Source: a virus
IMG/VR virus record: IMGVR_UViG_3300046457_000247
Coordinates: 1-45,266 of that record
DNA length: 45,266 nt
Strand: one strand, 5' to 3'
The notes under the pieces were generated by a model, which saw only the letters and a list, made by a program, of their open reading frames with translations, made no database searches and was not told the origin of the DNA. The position numbers and the translations under genes are program-made. Positions 32,465-39,988 of the stretch are shown here, piece by piece. Each line of letters starts with the position of its first letter. Within the stretch, counting starts at the first letter, position 1.

Positions 32465-32889
32465 TGACCGACCAGATGTTTTACCAGTTCAATATCCTCC
32501 TGCCCAAGGAGGTTCGCCTTAGCTGGATTTCGCTCAAGGACCAGTTGGTTGATCCGTTGCGGACGGTTCTGACTGAGCAGGATTTCCAGTGGGCGACGAA
32601 GAACCGGGGGTTCAAGCAGCCGACCGAGCAGTACATTCGGGCGGTTGAGCGGATGTGCGTCGGCCGGGCGCTGCGTCACTGGTGGGATGCCAAGAACAGC
32701 GGTATCACCGCCTCTTTTCGTCCGTGGCCGCACTTCGGGCGCGATAGGAATTGGGAGACGGAGCCGGAGCTTGCCTACATGTACCTTCGCGACGACGATG
32801 AGGCGGTAAAGGCCATGTTGTTCTTGGAGGATGGCCTGCTCCATATGGACGTTGGTTTTCGCGACGGCGAGATCGAGTATCTGTTCTAA
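32464..32889 (+). CDS. Unknown protein, operon gene 5
   Basis: 141 residues. Features include YQFNILLPKEVRLSWISLKD at the start, a central helical segment and a C-terminal ELAYMYLRDDDEAVKAMLFLEDGLLHM, another strand plus D-D-x-A-x-x-A-x-LF segment like its neighbours. It begins by TGATG overlap and ends twelve bases before the next start, the only real gap in this operon. Function unknown. Confidence 0.6.
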   Translation: MTDQMFYQFNILLPKEVRLSWISLKDQLVDPLRTVLTEQDFQWATKNRGFKQPTEQYIRAVERMCVGRALRHWWDAKNSGITASFRPWPHFGRDRNWETEPELAYMYLRDDDEAVKAMLFLEDGLLHMDVGFRDGEIEYLF

Positions 32890-32901
32890 AAGGGGGTGGT
32901 G

Positions 32902-33384
32902 ATGAAAAGTCCAAAGATGATCTTGGTGCGGTTCAGCATGAGCGACAACATGCTGCCGCCTGACGGTATCCGGGTCAAGGTCCGGCATGGCCGGGTCGAG
33001 GAGTTGGATCATCCGATGGTCGAGTGCGAGTTCCTGCGCGATGAGGTCGAGCCGGACTGGCAGGGGCGGATCGATCCCGATGCGGTGATGCGCGAGTTCG
33101 CCGGGTGGATCGCCCGGCATTTCCCTCGGCGGGTCAAGAACAGTCCGTTCGAGGACAATGCCCGCTTCGAGTTCCATGGCCGGGTGCCGAAGGAGAATGT
33201 GACCGAAAGCTTCTTCCTGACGATCCTGCTGGCGCGCGACACCGATACGGCGGTAATCCGTGATCTGATCTTGCGCTCGGGCGGGCGGCTGGTGGACGAT
33301 GATCAGGGGGTCGATCTCGATGATGAGGACGATTTGGGCGACGGCCAGCGCCGGGCGTCGTCTCTGGATGATGAGGACGAGTGA
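32902..33384 (+). CDS. Unknown protein with acidic tail, operon gene 6
   Basis: 160 residues from ATG 32902 (AAGGGGG just upstream; in-frame GTGs precede it). The core includes MILVRFSMSDNMLPPDGIRV and SFFLTILLARDTDTAVIRDLILRSGG, a strand-helix unit. The last 35 residues are very acidic (DDDQGVDLDDEDDLGDG). Such tails occur on DNA-mimic or chaperone-like phage proteins, but that is only a suggestion. It overlaps the next gene (TGATG). Confidence 0.6.
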   Translation: MKSPKMILVRFSMSDNMLPPDGIRVKVRHGRVEELDHPMVECEFLRDEVEPDWQGRIDPDAVMREFAGWIARHFPRRVKNSPFEDNARFEFHGRVPKENVTESFFLTILLARDTDTAVIRDLILRSGGRLVDDDQGVDLDDEDDLGDGQRRASSLDDEDE

Positions 33385-33719
33385 TGACTATTTTCAACGA
33401 TTTGATGTACTGCGAGACCGCTGCCGAGGCCAAGCGCATCTATGAGGTGCTGCTGGGGAAGGCCACCAAGGAGAACGCCAAGCCGGTCGAGGCGCGGTAT
33501 GGCGATGAGGTTGACGACCAGTTCGAGAGCTACGTCGCCGACATGGAGGGCGCGCTGCGCGAGAACGACAACAACCTCAACCGCTCGGTGGACTGGGATG
33601 ATTTTTCCAATCCCCCGGCGTTCGAGGCGCTGTTTCTGGACAAAGGCGGCGACTGCTTCTGCCGGGTGATGGGGGAGTTGCAGTTGCGCGAGTATCCGGA
33701 CCTAGTGAAGCAGGATTGA
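33384..33719 (+). CDS. Unknown protein, operon gene 7
   Basis: 111 residues. It begins MTIFNDLMYCETAAEAKRIYEVL, has an acidic middle (DMEGALRENDNNLNRSVDWDD) and a C-terminal PAFEALFLDKGGDCFCRVMG. No recognised motif. The start and stop both overlap neighbours by TGATG. Function unknown. Confidence 0.6.
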   Translation: MTIFNDLMYCETAAEAKRIYEVLLGKATKENAKPVEARYGDEVDDQFESYVADMEGALRENDNNLNRSVDWDDFSNPPAFEALFLDKGGDCFCRVMGELQLREYPDLVKQD

Positions 33720-34096
33720 TGGTCGAGGAGTATGCCGTCACCGTGGTGCCGCCGCGCTCCGCCCAGCAGCAGGTGGCGTTCGCCCAGCGCGTGCTGGACC
33801 GCTACATGGACCTGAAGCCTGCCAAGGACAGGACGGGTCCCAAGCGCTCTGCGGTGGCCTATGGAGGGCTTCTGGCGGCGGCGCAGGTGCAGGCCATGCT
33901 CGACTGGTTCGAGGCACTGGGGCACCGTCTGCCGCCCTCTGGCGTGCGTGCCGTGGTCGCCCAGTACAGCGTCAGCGGGCCTGTCACATTTTACTTTGAG
34001 GACAAGGCCGAGGCTGCGAAACTAAAAGTGGTGGTGCCGTTCAATCACCTGATGCCGACGCCGCCGTTCGATCCGGCCTACACGGTGGCGGGCTGA
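33719..34096 (+). CDS. Unknown protein, last gene of the operon
   Basis: 125 residues. It has a helical first half (QQVAFAQRVLDRYMDLKPAK, AAAQVQAMLDWFEALGHRL) and a strand plus F-x-D-x-A-x-A-x-LK segment, PVTFYFEDKAEAAKLKVVVPF, close to the FKL-tail pattern. It ends the chain of TGATG-coupled genes; a weak hairpin follows at about 34103-34116. Function unknown. Confidence 0.6.
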   Translation: MVEEYAVTVVPPRSAQQQVAFAQRVLDRYMDLKPAKDRTGPKRSAVAYGGLLAAAQVQAMLDWFEALGHRLPPSGVRAVVAQYSVSGPVTFYFEDKAEAAKLKVVVPFNHLMPTPPFDPAYTVAG

Positions 34097-34259
34097 CTAT
34101 CGAATTGGTTTACCAATCTTTTGGGCTGTCGGCGGGCTACCCCGTTTCCCTCAGTATCTTTGTCGGCCGACTGCTGTCACGGTGAGTGGGTAACGGGCTT
34201 GTGGGCCTGACGGCAATGGCGTCGCAGATTTCCCACCCCCAAACTGGAAGGAAGGCATT

Positions 34260-35072
34260 ATGCCTGTCACGACTATTCGTTCCAATCAACTGGATTGGGA
34301 TGTCTTCAATGGCCTGATCGACAATCTCCGTCAAGACGATATCCCGGTTCTGGTTCAGCAAGTTGACAAGCTGGACGAGACGATTACCCGGATCGCCGCC
34401 AAGCTGTTTCTCGCGGATCGGACGGCAGAACTCGGTGGGTTTCACGCCGATTTGGTCTCCAAGGTCGAGCGCATCGCCAAGAACAAACCCTACGCCCACA
34501 AGCTGGTTGTCTACGGTATCCACATCGATACCGACGCCAAGTTCGACCGGCTGCTGCACGATCAGATTGCCAATATCACCTCTATCTTGGGAGTTCTGAT
34601 CAAGCAGTATCCGCCGAGCACCGAAGTGCCTGATCTCGATGATGTTATCAAGTACATCGAGCGGCGCGGCGGATTGGGGGAGTTTCGGGCCGAGTGGAAG
34701 TCCATCACGTCCAAAGAGGGGCGTCTGCTGGTCGAAGCCAGCCGGGAACAACTCACCACCCTGAACGAAGTTGAGGCCATGAAGCTTGAACTGGCCCAGT
34801 TCAAGGCTCGGGAGCTTCAAATCTCCGTCGATGAGTACAAGGCCCTAGAAGCTGAGGAAAAAGCCCTCCGGGCGAAGCAGGAGTTCAACGAGCAGTTCCT
34901 TGAGGTCGGGCGCACCATCGTTAAGAACGGCACCAAGGTGAAGGAGCGAGACGCGGAGGACAACAAGCTCTACGTCTACTTGGATGGCGTCCTGTACGAG
35001 CCTGATCATCTCGACAAGGAGAAGATCATCGGGGCGTTCTTCCATCAACGCCGCCGACGCGCTGCTTCCTAA
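34260..35072 (+). CDS. Unknown coiled-coil protein
   Basis: 270 residues with a good ribosome site (GGAAGG) before the ATG. It is largely helical: about residues 20-60 (IDNLRQDDIPVLVQQVDKLD), and a long charged coiled coil from about 155 to 220 (NEVEAMKLELAQFKARELQ, EEKALRAKQEFNEQFLEVG). The end is basic (FFHQRRRRAAS). It stands between the eight-gene operon and a strong terminator, so it is probably its own unit or the operon end. Function unknown. Confidence 0.65.
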   Translation: MPVTTIRSNQLDWDVFNGLIDNLRQDDIPVLVQQVDKLDETITRIAAKLFLADRTAELGGFHADLVSKVERIAKNKPYAHKLVVYGIHIDTDAKFDRLLHDQIANITSILGVLIKQYPPSTEVPDLDDVIKYIERRGGLGEFRAEWKSITSKEGRLLVEASREQLTTLNEVEAMKLELAQFKARELQISVDEYKALEAEEKALRAKQEFNEQFLEVGRTIVKNGTKVKERDAEDNKLYVYLDGVLYEPDHLDKEKIIGAFFHQRRRRAAS

Positions 35073-35089
35073 TCTGTTTTAACTCCTGA

Positions 35090-35126
35090 CCCACGGGCTT
35101 CAGCGATGAAGCTCGTGGGCTTTTTT
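35090..35126 (+). terminator. Strong terminator after the coiled-coil gene
   Basis: A 13-base-pair stem with one G-U pair (35090-35102 with 35107-35119), a GCGA loop, then C and six T. A second ATG (35106) that would extend the next gene lies in its loop and is unlikely to be used. Confidence 0.9.
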
Positions 35127-35141
35127 GCTTGGAGGGTCATT

Positions 35142-36635
35142 ATGGGGCACTGGGTGCGGGACGACGAAGTTATACGAAAACTGGCTGAAAAATGGGGATC
35201 GGCCAGAGACTTCACCAACGCTTACATCACCAGAAATGAAAAAGGACTCCGCTACGTCACTTACTGGTGCAACGATCACGGCGGCAACGTGACGCAGCTT
35301 GTTGGCAATTGCCTGAGCAACAATTTCGGCTGCATGATCTGCCGGGGCAAGTGGATGACCCACGATAAACTGATCGAGCAGTTCCGGGAGGCCAATCCTG
35401 CCGAGGACGGTCGATGGCCGTGCGGTTACGACCGGGTAGTTTACGTAAACGATAAGAAGAAGGTGGAGATAGAATGTTTGCGCGATCCCCGCCACGGTGT
35501 GTTCAAAAAGTCCCCGAGTGACCATAAGCAGGGTAAAGGCTGCCCAAAGTGTGGGAAGCGGAGGATGGGTCCGACAAAAAGCTCCAACTGGCTGCACCTG
35601 ATCACCTTTGAGGACTTCGTTACAATGGCCGTCGAAATTTATGGCGACGCCGATGGCTACGACGACGTTCCTCGCGACATGGAGTTCTGGAGCGTTGATG
35701 TGCCGATCTTGTGCGGGACGTGCAGCAAGGTATATCTCCGGAGACCAAGGGAGTACCTGATTGAAAGGAAAGGCTGCCCGGATTGCCGGATCGATCCTCG
35801 CGTCCTCCCCCATCATGTTTGGGTTGAACGCCTTCGTGCCGTCAAGGGCAACCAGTTCGACTACACCCACTCCGTCTTCGGCGCGACTGCTGATAAGTTC
35901 ACCGGTCACTGCTTCAAACACAACGGGCCGTTTACCATGACGCTCGCAGATCATTACTATAACGGTAGTGGTTGCCCGGTATGCGCCGGGGTCGTCTGGA
36001 ACGACGATTATATCATCAAAGAGGGAGAGCGGCTTCACGTGGACGAGAACGGCGTGCCCTTGTACGGGTACTGGAAGGTTCGCGATGTGAAAAGCAAGAA
36101 GGACGACATCACGCTGTGGTGCAAGTACCACAGGGAGTATTTCACGGTGGGCTGCGAGGGCCATATCCATCCAGTTCGCAAATATGGGTGCAAGAAGTGC
36201 GGCAATCATCGGTCAGTGGCGCATCACTACCGCACGCCCGCGCACAAGGCGACCCTGCTGGCGTCAGTTCACGGTGACTTCCACTACGACTGGTCCAACA
36301 CCAAGTGGGGCAATGCCTTCAAGAAGATCAAGGTCGGATGCAACGTCCACGAAAAGGAGTTTCCGACGACCTACCGGGACCATTTTCACCGCAAGTCCGG
36401 TTGTCCGGACTGCGCGATCCTGCGGGCAGGAGCAAATCAGTCCGGCGTCAGCGAGCAGGTTGCTCACATACGCTCGCTGTTCCCGATCAAGTCACAGGAG
36501 GATTTGGAATACCTTCGTGGCTTGGTTCGGTCCGGGATCACGAGACCATCTCAGATCACCCTACCGGCGTCACAGAGCGACCTGTCATTTTCATCTAACG
36601 AACCAAAGTCGGAAGCATTTTATCTAAAGTCGTAG
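35142..36635 (+). CDS. Protein of six tandem zinc ribbons, nuclease domain absent
   Basis: 497 residues from ATG 35142 (GGAGG six bases upstream). It holds six units of the form C-x2-H-x-x-F-x(n)-GCP-x-C: WCNDHGG...GCMIC, CLRDPRHGVF...GCPKC, LCGTC...GCPDC, HCFKHNGPF...GCPVC, WCKYHREYF...GCKKC and GCNVHEKEF...GCPDC. In phages such zinc-ribbon repeats usually precede a small homing-type nuclease. Here the C-terminal 70 residues after the last ribbon show no nuclease motif (no H-N-H, GIY or PD-D/E-x-K pattern). It may be a truncated or domain-less homing protein, or a nucleic acid-binding protein in its own right. Confidence 0.75.
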   Translation: MGHWVRDDEVIRKLAEKWGSARDFTNAYITRNEKGLRYVTYWCNDHGGNVTQLVGNCLSNNFGCMICRGKWMTHDKLIEQFREANPAEDGRWPCGYDRVVYVNDKKKVEIECLRDPRHGVFKKSPSDHKQGKGCPKCGKRRMGPTKSSNWLHLITFEDFVTMAVEIYGDADGYDDVPRDMEFWSVDVPILCGTCSKVYLRRPREYLIERKGCPDCRIDPRVLPHHVWVERLRAVKGNQFDYTHSVFGATADKFTGHCFKHNGPFTMTLADHYYNGSGCPVCAGVVWNDDYIIKEGERLHVDENGVPLYGYWKVRDVKSKKDDITLWCKYHREYFTVGCEGHIHPVRKYGCKKCGNHRSVAHHYRTPAHKATLLASVHGDFHYDWSNTKWGNAFKKIKVGCNVHEKEFPTTYRDHFHRKSGCPDCAILRAGANQSGVSEQVAHIRSLFPIKSQEDLEYLRGLVRSGITRPSQITLPASQSDLSFSSNEPKSEAFYLKS

Positions 36636-36698
36636 TAGTTGGTTCCGGGGAGTGTTGGTACGGTGCACCAGTTCAATCGTCAACAAGGAATTTGGTTC

Positions 36699-37604
36699 AT
36701 GCGTATCGCACTCCTCGCTTCCGTCGCTCTGATCGGTCTCTCGTTCCCGGCATCGGCGCAGGTTCTAAGCCCCGCTCCTTCTGTCGCCAACAACGACGGC
36801 ATGATGACCCAGTACGGGTCCAGCAACACCTTCATCGGCAGCCAGTCCGGTAAGGACAACTACAGCAGCCAGATTCAAGGCAGCCAGTTCGCCACGGTGA
36901 CCGAAGCTCGGGGCGAAGTGACACAGACCGGCAACTGGAACCAGTCCACGCAGTTGCAGCGGTCCAACTACGACCTTGCCAAGACCATCCAGACCGGCAA
37001 TACCAACGAGTCGATCATCTCGCAGGATCGCAGCGTCGATGGCCGCAACACCAGCCTGACCACACAGACCGGCGATCTGAACAAGGTCGAAACCAAGCAG
37101 CAGGATGGAGGCTCGAACCGGTTTGAATCCACGCAGATCGGCAACAAGAACAACATCTTCTCTTACCAGATCAGCAAGTCCAACCTCGCCTACATCGATC
37201 AGAACGGCGACGAAAACAAGGCGACCGTTTGGCAGTACATGGGCGGCAATAACACCACCGACGCCACGCAGAACGGCAACAAGAACACCATCAACGTGAA
37301 GCAGGGGGAGAGCCGGAGCGACCGCTGGAACACCCCGCTGAACAACAGCACCTATCTGACGCAGACCGGCAATTCGAACATCATCACGGTCGAGCAGCTT
37401 GGCACCAGCAGCGGGGCGAACATCTACCAGACCGGCAACAACAACATCGGGTCCGTCTGGCAGTACAGCGGTACGGCTAATCAGGCGACGATCACACAGA
37501 ATGGCGACATGAACCACGGCAGCGTCAGCCAGCAGGGCAGCAAGGACTGGGGCCGCATCTATCAGCAGGGCTACGACAACGCGGCCCACATGACGCAGAA
37601 GTAA
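36699..37604 (+). CDS. Secreted curlin-repeat (CsgA/CsgB-like) protein
   Basis: 301 residues from ATG 36699 (AAGGA nine bases upstream). The first 20 residues, MRIALLASVALIGLSFPASA, are a Sec signal peptide with an A-S-A cleavage site. From about residue 35 on there are roughly a dozen repeats with the curlin pattern Q-x-G-x-x-N, such as TQTGNWNQS, IQTGNTNES, TQTGDLNKV, QNGNKNTI, TQTGNSNII, YQTGNNNIG and TQNGDMNHG, with some degenerate units (QQGSKDWG, QQGYDNAA). Curlin subunits form extracellular amyloid fibres. Host-like moron, or a phage surface protein; no CsgE/F/G partner genes are in the window. Strong terminators stand before (35090) and after (37632) this section. Confidence 0.8.
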   Translation: MRIALLASVALIGLSFPASAQVLSPAPSVANNDGMMTQYGSSNTFIGSQSGKDNYSSQIQGSQFATVTEARGEVTQTGNWNQSTQLQRSNYDLAKTIQTGNTNESIISQDRSVDGRNTSLTTQTGDLNKVETKQQDGGSNRFESTQIGNKNNIFSYQISKSNLAYIDQNGDENKATVWQYMGGNNTTDATQNGNKNTINVKQGESRSDRWNTPLNNSTYLTQTGNSNIITVEQLGTSSGANIYQTGNNNIGSVWQYSGTANQATITQNGDMNHGSVSQQGSKDWGRIYQQGYDNAAHMTQK

Positions 37605-37631
37605 GCCATTCCCGACAATTTGAGCCGTCTT

Positions 37632-37668
37632 GGCCCCGTCAGAGAAATCTGGCGGGGCCGTCTTTTTT
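37632..37668 (+). terminator. Strong terminator after the curlin-like gene
   Basis: A twelve-base-pair stem (GGCCCCG, T-G pair, CAGA; 37632-37643 with 37648-37659), a GAAA loop, then GTC and six T. Confidence 0.9.
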
Positions 37669-37671
37669 GCG

Positions 37672-37700
37672 TTGACAGCGGGGGCGAATCAGCCTCCAAT
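37672..37700 (+). promoter_or_regulatory. Sigma70-type promoter, TTGACA-17-TCCAAT
   Basis: A perfect -35 (TTGACA, 37672-37677), 17 bases, then TCCAAT (37695-37700; four of six). The -10 is inside the inverted repeat at 37693-37733. It would start an early transcript into the replication-type genes. Confidence 0.6.
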
Positions 37701-37733
37701 CCCATTGGTAATCGTGTTAACCAAGATTGGAGG
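37693..37733. promoter_or_regulatory. Nested inverted repeat over the -10, candidate operator
   Basis: Outer arms CCTCCAATC and GATTGGAGG (nine of nine), inner arms TTGGT and ACCAA (five of five), ten-base centre. It covers the -10 and the predicted start, a position from which a bound repressor would block transcription. Alternatively it folds at the 5' end of the mRNA. Confidence 0.6.
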
Positions 37734-37804
37734 ACGGACCGGAAAACTGGAGGCCATCATAACGAAACCCCGCCGCGCTGGTAAGAGCAGGGCAGGGTTC
37801 CGAA

Positions 37805-37840
37805 CCTATAGGAAGACGCTTTGCAACCTCATCCTATAGG
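37805..37840. repeat. Two CCTATAGG palindromes 28 bases apart
   Basis: Identical eight-base palindromes at 37805-37812 and 37833-37840, in the leader between the promoter and the replication-type gene. Confidence 0.45.
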
Positions 37841-37850
37841 CTCGGCATCA

Positions 37851-37873
37851 CCGGTCAATGTTTTTTTGACCGG
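37851..37873. repeat. Inverted repeat CCGGTCAA / TTGACCGG
   Basis: Perfect eight-base arms with a T-rich seven-base loop, between the CCTATAGG pair and the next gene. Confidence 0.5.
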
Positions 37874-37917
37874 ATACCCAGCTTTTGTCTGCGCGGCTAA
37901 CCAACAGGATAGCTGCC

Positions 37918-38985
37918 TTGACCGACCGATATGGAATTGTTACCGCCGACATCTTCGACCACGAGCCCGATCCGGGCGCGGTCGCCGTCTTCACCTTCCT
38001 TGCCGTCCACGCCGGGCGGGATGGCTGCTGCTGGCCGAGCCTGAGCACCATCGCCGCCAAGGTCAAACGCTCGGTGCCGTGGGTGATCGAGAAACTGGAC
38101 TGGCTGCGCTCCCACGATCTGGTCACGGAGCCGGAAACCCGCCCGGCGCGGGCAGCGGGGGCGCGCTCCAACGTTTATCAAATCCGCCGCCCAGCACTAA
38201 AGAAATCACGGCCCAACCCTCAGCCCGCTGCACACAAACAGGTAGGGGAACAGGTAGATGAACAAAGACTCCCCCCTTACCCCCCGATGGGGGGCGAGAG
38301 AGGGGGTTCTTCGCCATCGGTTCCGAGGGAAAGGCGGGAGCGGAGGCAACGGACTCCGGCGCTGGATACCGACGCGGCGGTAGACAGGGCGGTGGAGCAT
38401 GCAGAGGCGTCTATCAGCCGCGCAGGAGGCGCTGTGGGGGCTGCTGGCTCAGCAGGGTGTGCGCTGACCGTCGTTGGCTCCAACGCCATCAGCGGCGCTC
38501 TGACGGCCCCTGCGACCCCACAGGAGACCCGAATCGCGGAGTGGGCGATTTCCTACTCCTACTCCGAGACGCGGATGGTGGATTGGGCCGACGATATCAA
38601 GGATCAGATGGTCCGCGAGATCGACCTGCTGGATACCGCCATCGCCCGGCAGGAGCAGGAGTTGCGTGGGGCCGACCCGGCGACGATAGGGACCGTCCTG
38701 AAGCCGCTGATCGCCGGGAAGGACTGCTCCGATGTTTCATGGGAAACATTGGCCTACAGCCTGTCGCTGGAGATCGCCACGCTCCATACCTCGCTCCCGG
38801 CCGGGCTGCTGATGCGGGCGGCGCGGGAGGTGATGAAGAAGAAAACCGGCTACCATAAGCGGCGGATCGAGGCGGGCGACCTGATCGCCGCCGTCAAGCC
38901 CGCCATCGAGGTCGAGGAGGAGCGCCTGCGGCGGCTGAAGGATATCCGGGCCAAGGTCGCCCACCTCAAGGACAGGAGGCGCTAG
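37918..38985 (+). CDS. Helix-turn-helix replication-type protein
   Basis: 355 residues from TTG 37918 (AGGA eight bases upstream); a TTG at 37885 has no site. The first 75 residues form a winged-helix-type domain: VFTFLAVHAGRDGCCWPSLS, then TIAAKVKRSVPWVIEKLDWL, then LVTEPETR, the HTH_36 pattern of phage replication initiators. A proline/arginine-rich linker follows (residues 95-155). The second half is helical (IAEWAISYSYSETRMVDWAD, MREIDLLDTAIARQEQEL). It lies after the promoter/operator region and upstream of a helicase-like gene. Role in replication initiation or as a transcription factor is inferred. It ends in CTAG shared with the convergent gene. Confidence 0.65.
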   Translation: MTDRYGIVTADIFDHEPDPGAVAVFTFLAVHAGRDGCCWPSLSTIAAKVKRSVPWVIEKLDWLRSHDLVTEPETRPARAAGARSNVYQIRRPALKKSRPNPQPAAHKQVGEQVDEQRLPPYPPMGGERGGSSPSVPRERRERRQRTPALDTDAAVDRAVEHAEASISRAGGAVGAAGSAGCALTVVGSNAISGALTAPATPQETRIAEWAISYSYSETRMVDWADDIKDQMVREIDLLDTAIARQEQELRGADPATIGTVLKPLIAGKDCSDVSWETLAYSLSLEIATLHTSLPAGLLMRAAREVMKKKTGYHKRRIEAGDLIAAVKPAIEVEEERLRRLKDIRAKVAHLKDRRR

Positions 38986-39491
38986 GCGATCTGCGGGAGG
39001 CTCCAGATCGTGGCGTAGTCGATCAGGCGGCAGGGCACACTGTAGACGACACCGTTGTTGGCAGTGTGCCCCAAGGGAGGCACCGTGCTGTGGGCGAGGA
39101 AGTCGGCCTTGCTGATCCAGCCGACATGCCAGCCCCATATCGCGCGCGGATCGCTTTGCGTGAAGGCATAGGAGTCGGTCTGCTGGGTGTTGTTGATGAT
39201 CACGGCGTCGAAACTGGGCGCGGGCTGCTGAACCCGATCCTTCGCTTTGACATCGGCCGTGACCATGACGCCGTTGGGCAGGATCACCTCGTAGTCGTAC
39301 TGGAACCCATTGACGCGGGTGAACGACAGACCTTTGTGCTTCAGGTATGCCTCGAACAATTCCTCGCCGAGGAATCCCTGAAAGTTCCTGTGTCCCCCAG
39401 TGTAGCTGTTCGGTAGGGTTCCCATGGCGTTGGCGGCATTGAGCGCGCGGGTCCGCATGGCCTGATCGATAGCGATTTTCATGGCGGTCAT
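38982..39491 (-). CDS. PD-(D/E)XK-like nuclease (candidate)
   Basis: 169 residues from ATG 39491, overlapping the preceding stop (ATGA). Candidate active-site elements: GFLGEELFEAYLKHKG near residue 40 (acid in the first helix), FQYDYEVILPNGV near residue 70, and VTADVKAKDR near residue 83, with the D-x-K pair of the core strand. This order (E, D, then D-x-K) fits the restriction endonuclease-like fold. No specific subfamily is recognised. It is oriented against the neighbouring replication-type gene and shares the last four bases (CTAG) with it. Confidence 0.5.
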   Translation of the reverse strand: MTAMKIAIDQAMRTRALNAANAMGTLPNSYTGGHRNFQGFLGEELFEAYLKHKGLSFTRVNGFQYDYEVILPNGVMVTADVKAKDRVQQPAPSFDAVIINNTQQTDSYAFTQSDPRAIWGWHVGWISKADFLAHSTVPPLGHTANNGVVYSVPCRLIDYATIWSLPQIA

Positions 39492-39754
39492 GCGAACACC
39501 AGCTTGCAAAGGGCTGCGTCCTGCTGGTCCCAAAACGCGATCCAGCCGTTCTCGTGCGAGTAGGGGATGGCGTTCTCGTCATCCTCGTCCTGCTCCTCGT
39601 CCATGCCCATGAACCAACCGAAGTAATTTCCTCGGCAGGCGCGCAGGAAGTCGCTGAGTTCGGTGCTGAGCGTAATATCTTCGCAGTCGTTGCAGGGGCG
39701 GGCGTAGCCCTCATAGTGGTCCGAGCCGACCTTGACCCGGTAAATCTTACTCAT
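39488..39754 (-). CDS. Small acidic protein, FKL-like tail
   Basis: 88 residues from ATG 39754 (AAGG upstream). It begins MSKIYRVKVGSDHYEGYARP, has CNDCED, an acidic stretch (MDEEQDEDDENAIPYS) and ends NGWIAFWDQQDAALCKLVFA, a variant of the A-x-LFKL tail with Cys in place of Phe. Its stop overlaps the nuclease candidate's start (ATGA). A weak promoter (TTGCAG, 18 bases, TATATG) is seen upstream at about 39790-39820. Function unknown. Confidence 0.6.
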   Translation of the reverse strand: MSKIYRVKVGSDHYEGYARPCNDCEDITLSTELSDFLRACRGNYFGWFMGMDEEQDEDDENAIPYSHENGWIAFWDQQDAALCKLVFA

Positions 39755-39863
39755 AGCAAAAGCGCCTTTCGTGGGTAGGAGCCCCATATACCACTTTGTT
39801 CGTTCGGCCTGCAATATCTGGTTGCGCTGGGTGATGGCGTCGGCTAGGGAGGCGGCGGGTACG

Positions 39864-39933
39864 GGGCTACGACAATGACAGCAGAAGCGTGTTGCCAGCC
39901 TGTTTACCAAATAGCCTTCACGGGCTACGACAA
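39864..39933. repeat. Two outlying copies of the array hairpin motif
   Basis: GGGGCTACGACAA ends one copy (39863-39875) and a stem-loop AGCC-TTCACG-GGCT followed by ACGACAA forms the second (39912-39933). They lie 58 bases apart and in the opposite orientation to the array at 44392-44862. The first copy lacks a clear matching arm. Confidence 0.5.
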
Positions 39934-39988
39934 CAACGTGTACACCGCGTCGGTGTTCTCCCGACGACCAAGCCCCGGCCCGAATACG

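Noticed and set aside
37630-37839. 69-codon frame after the curlin-like gene
   Set aside because: It begins inside a strong terminator and crosses the promoter/operator region.
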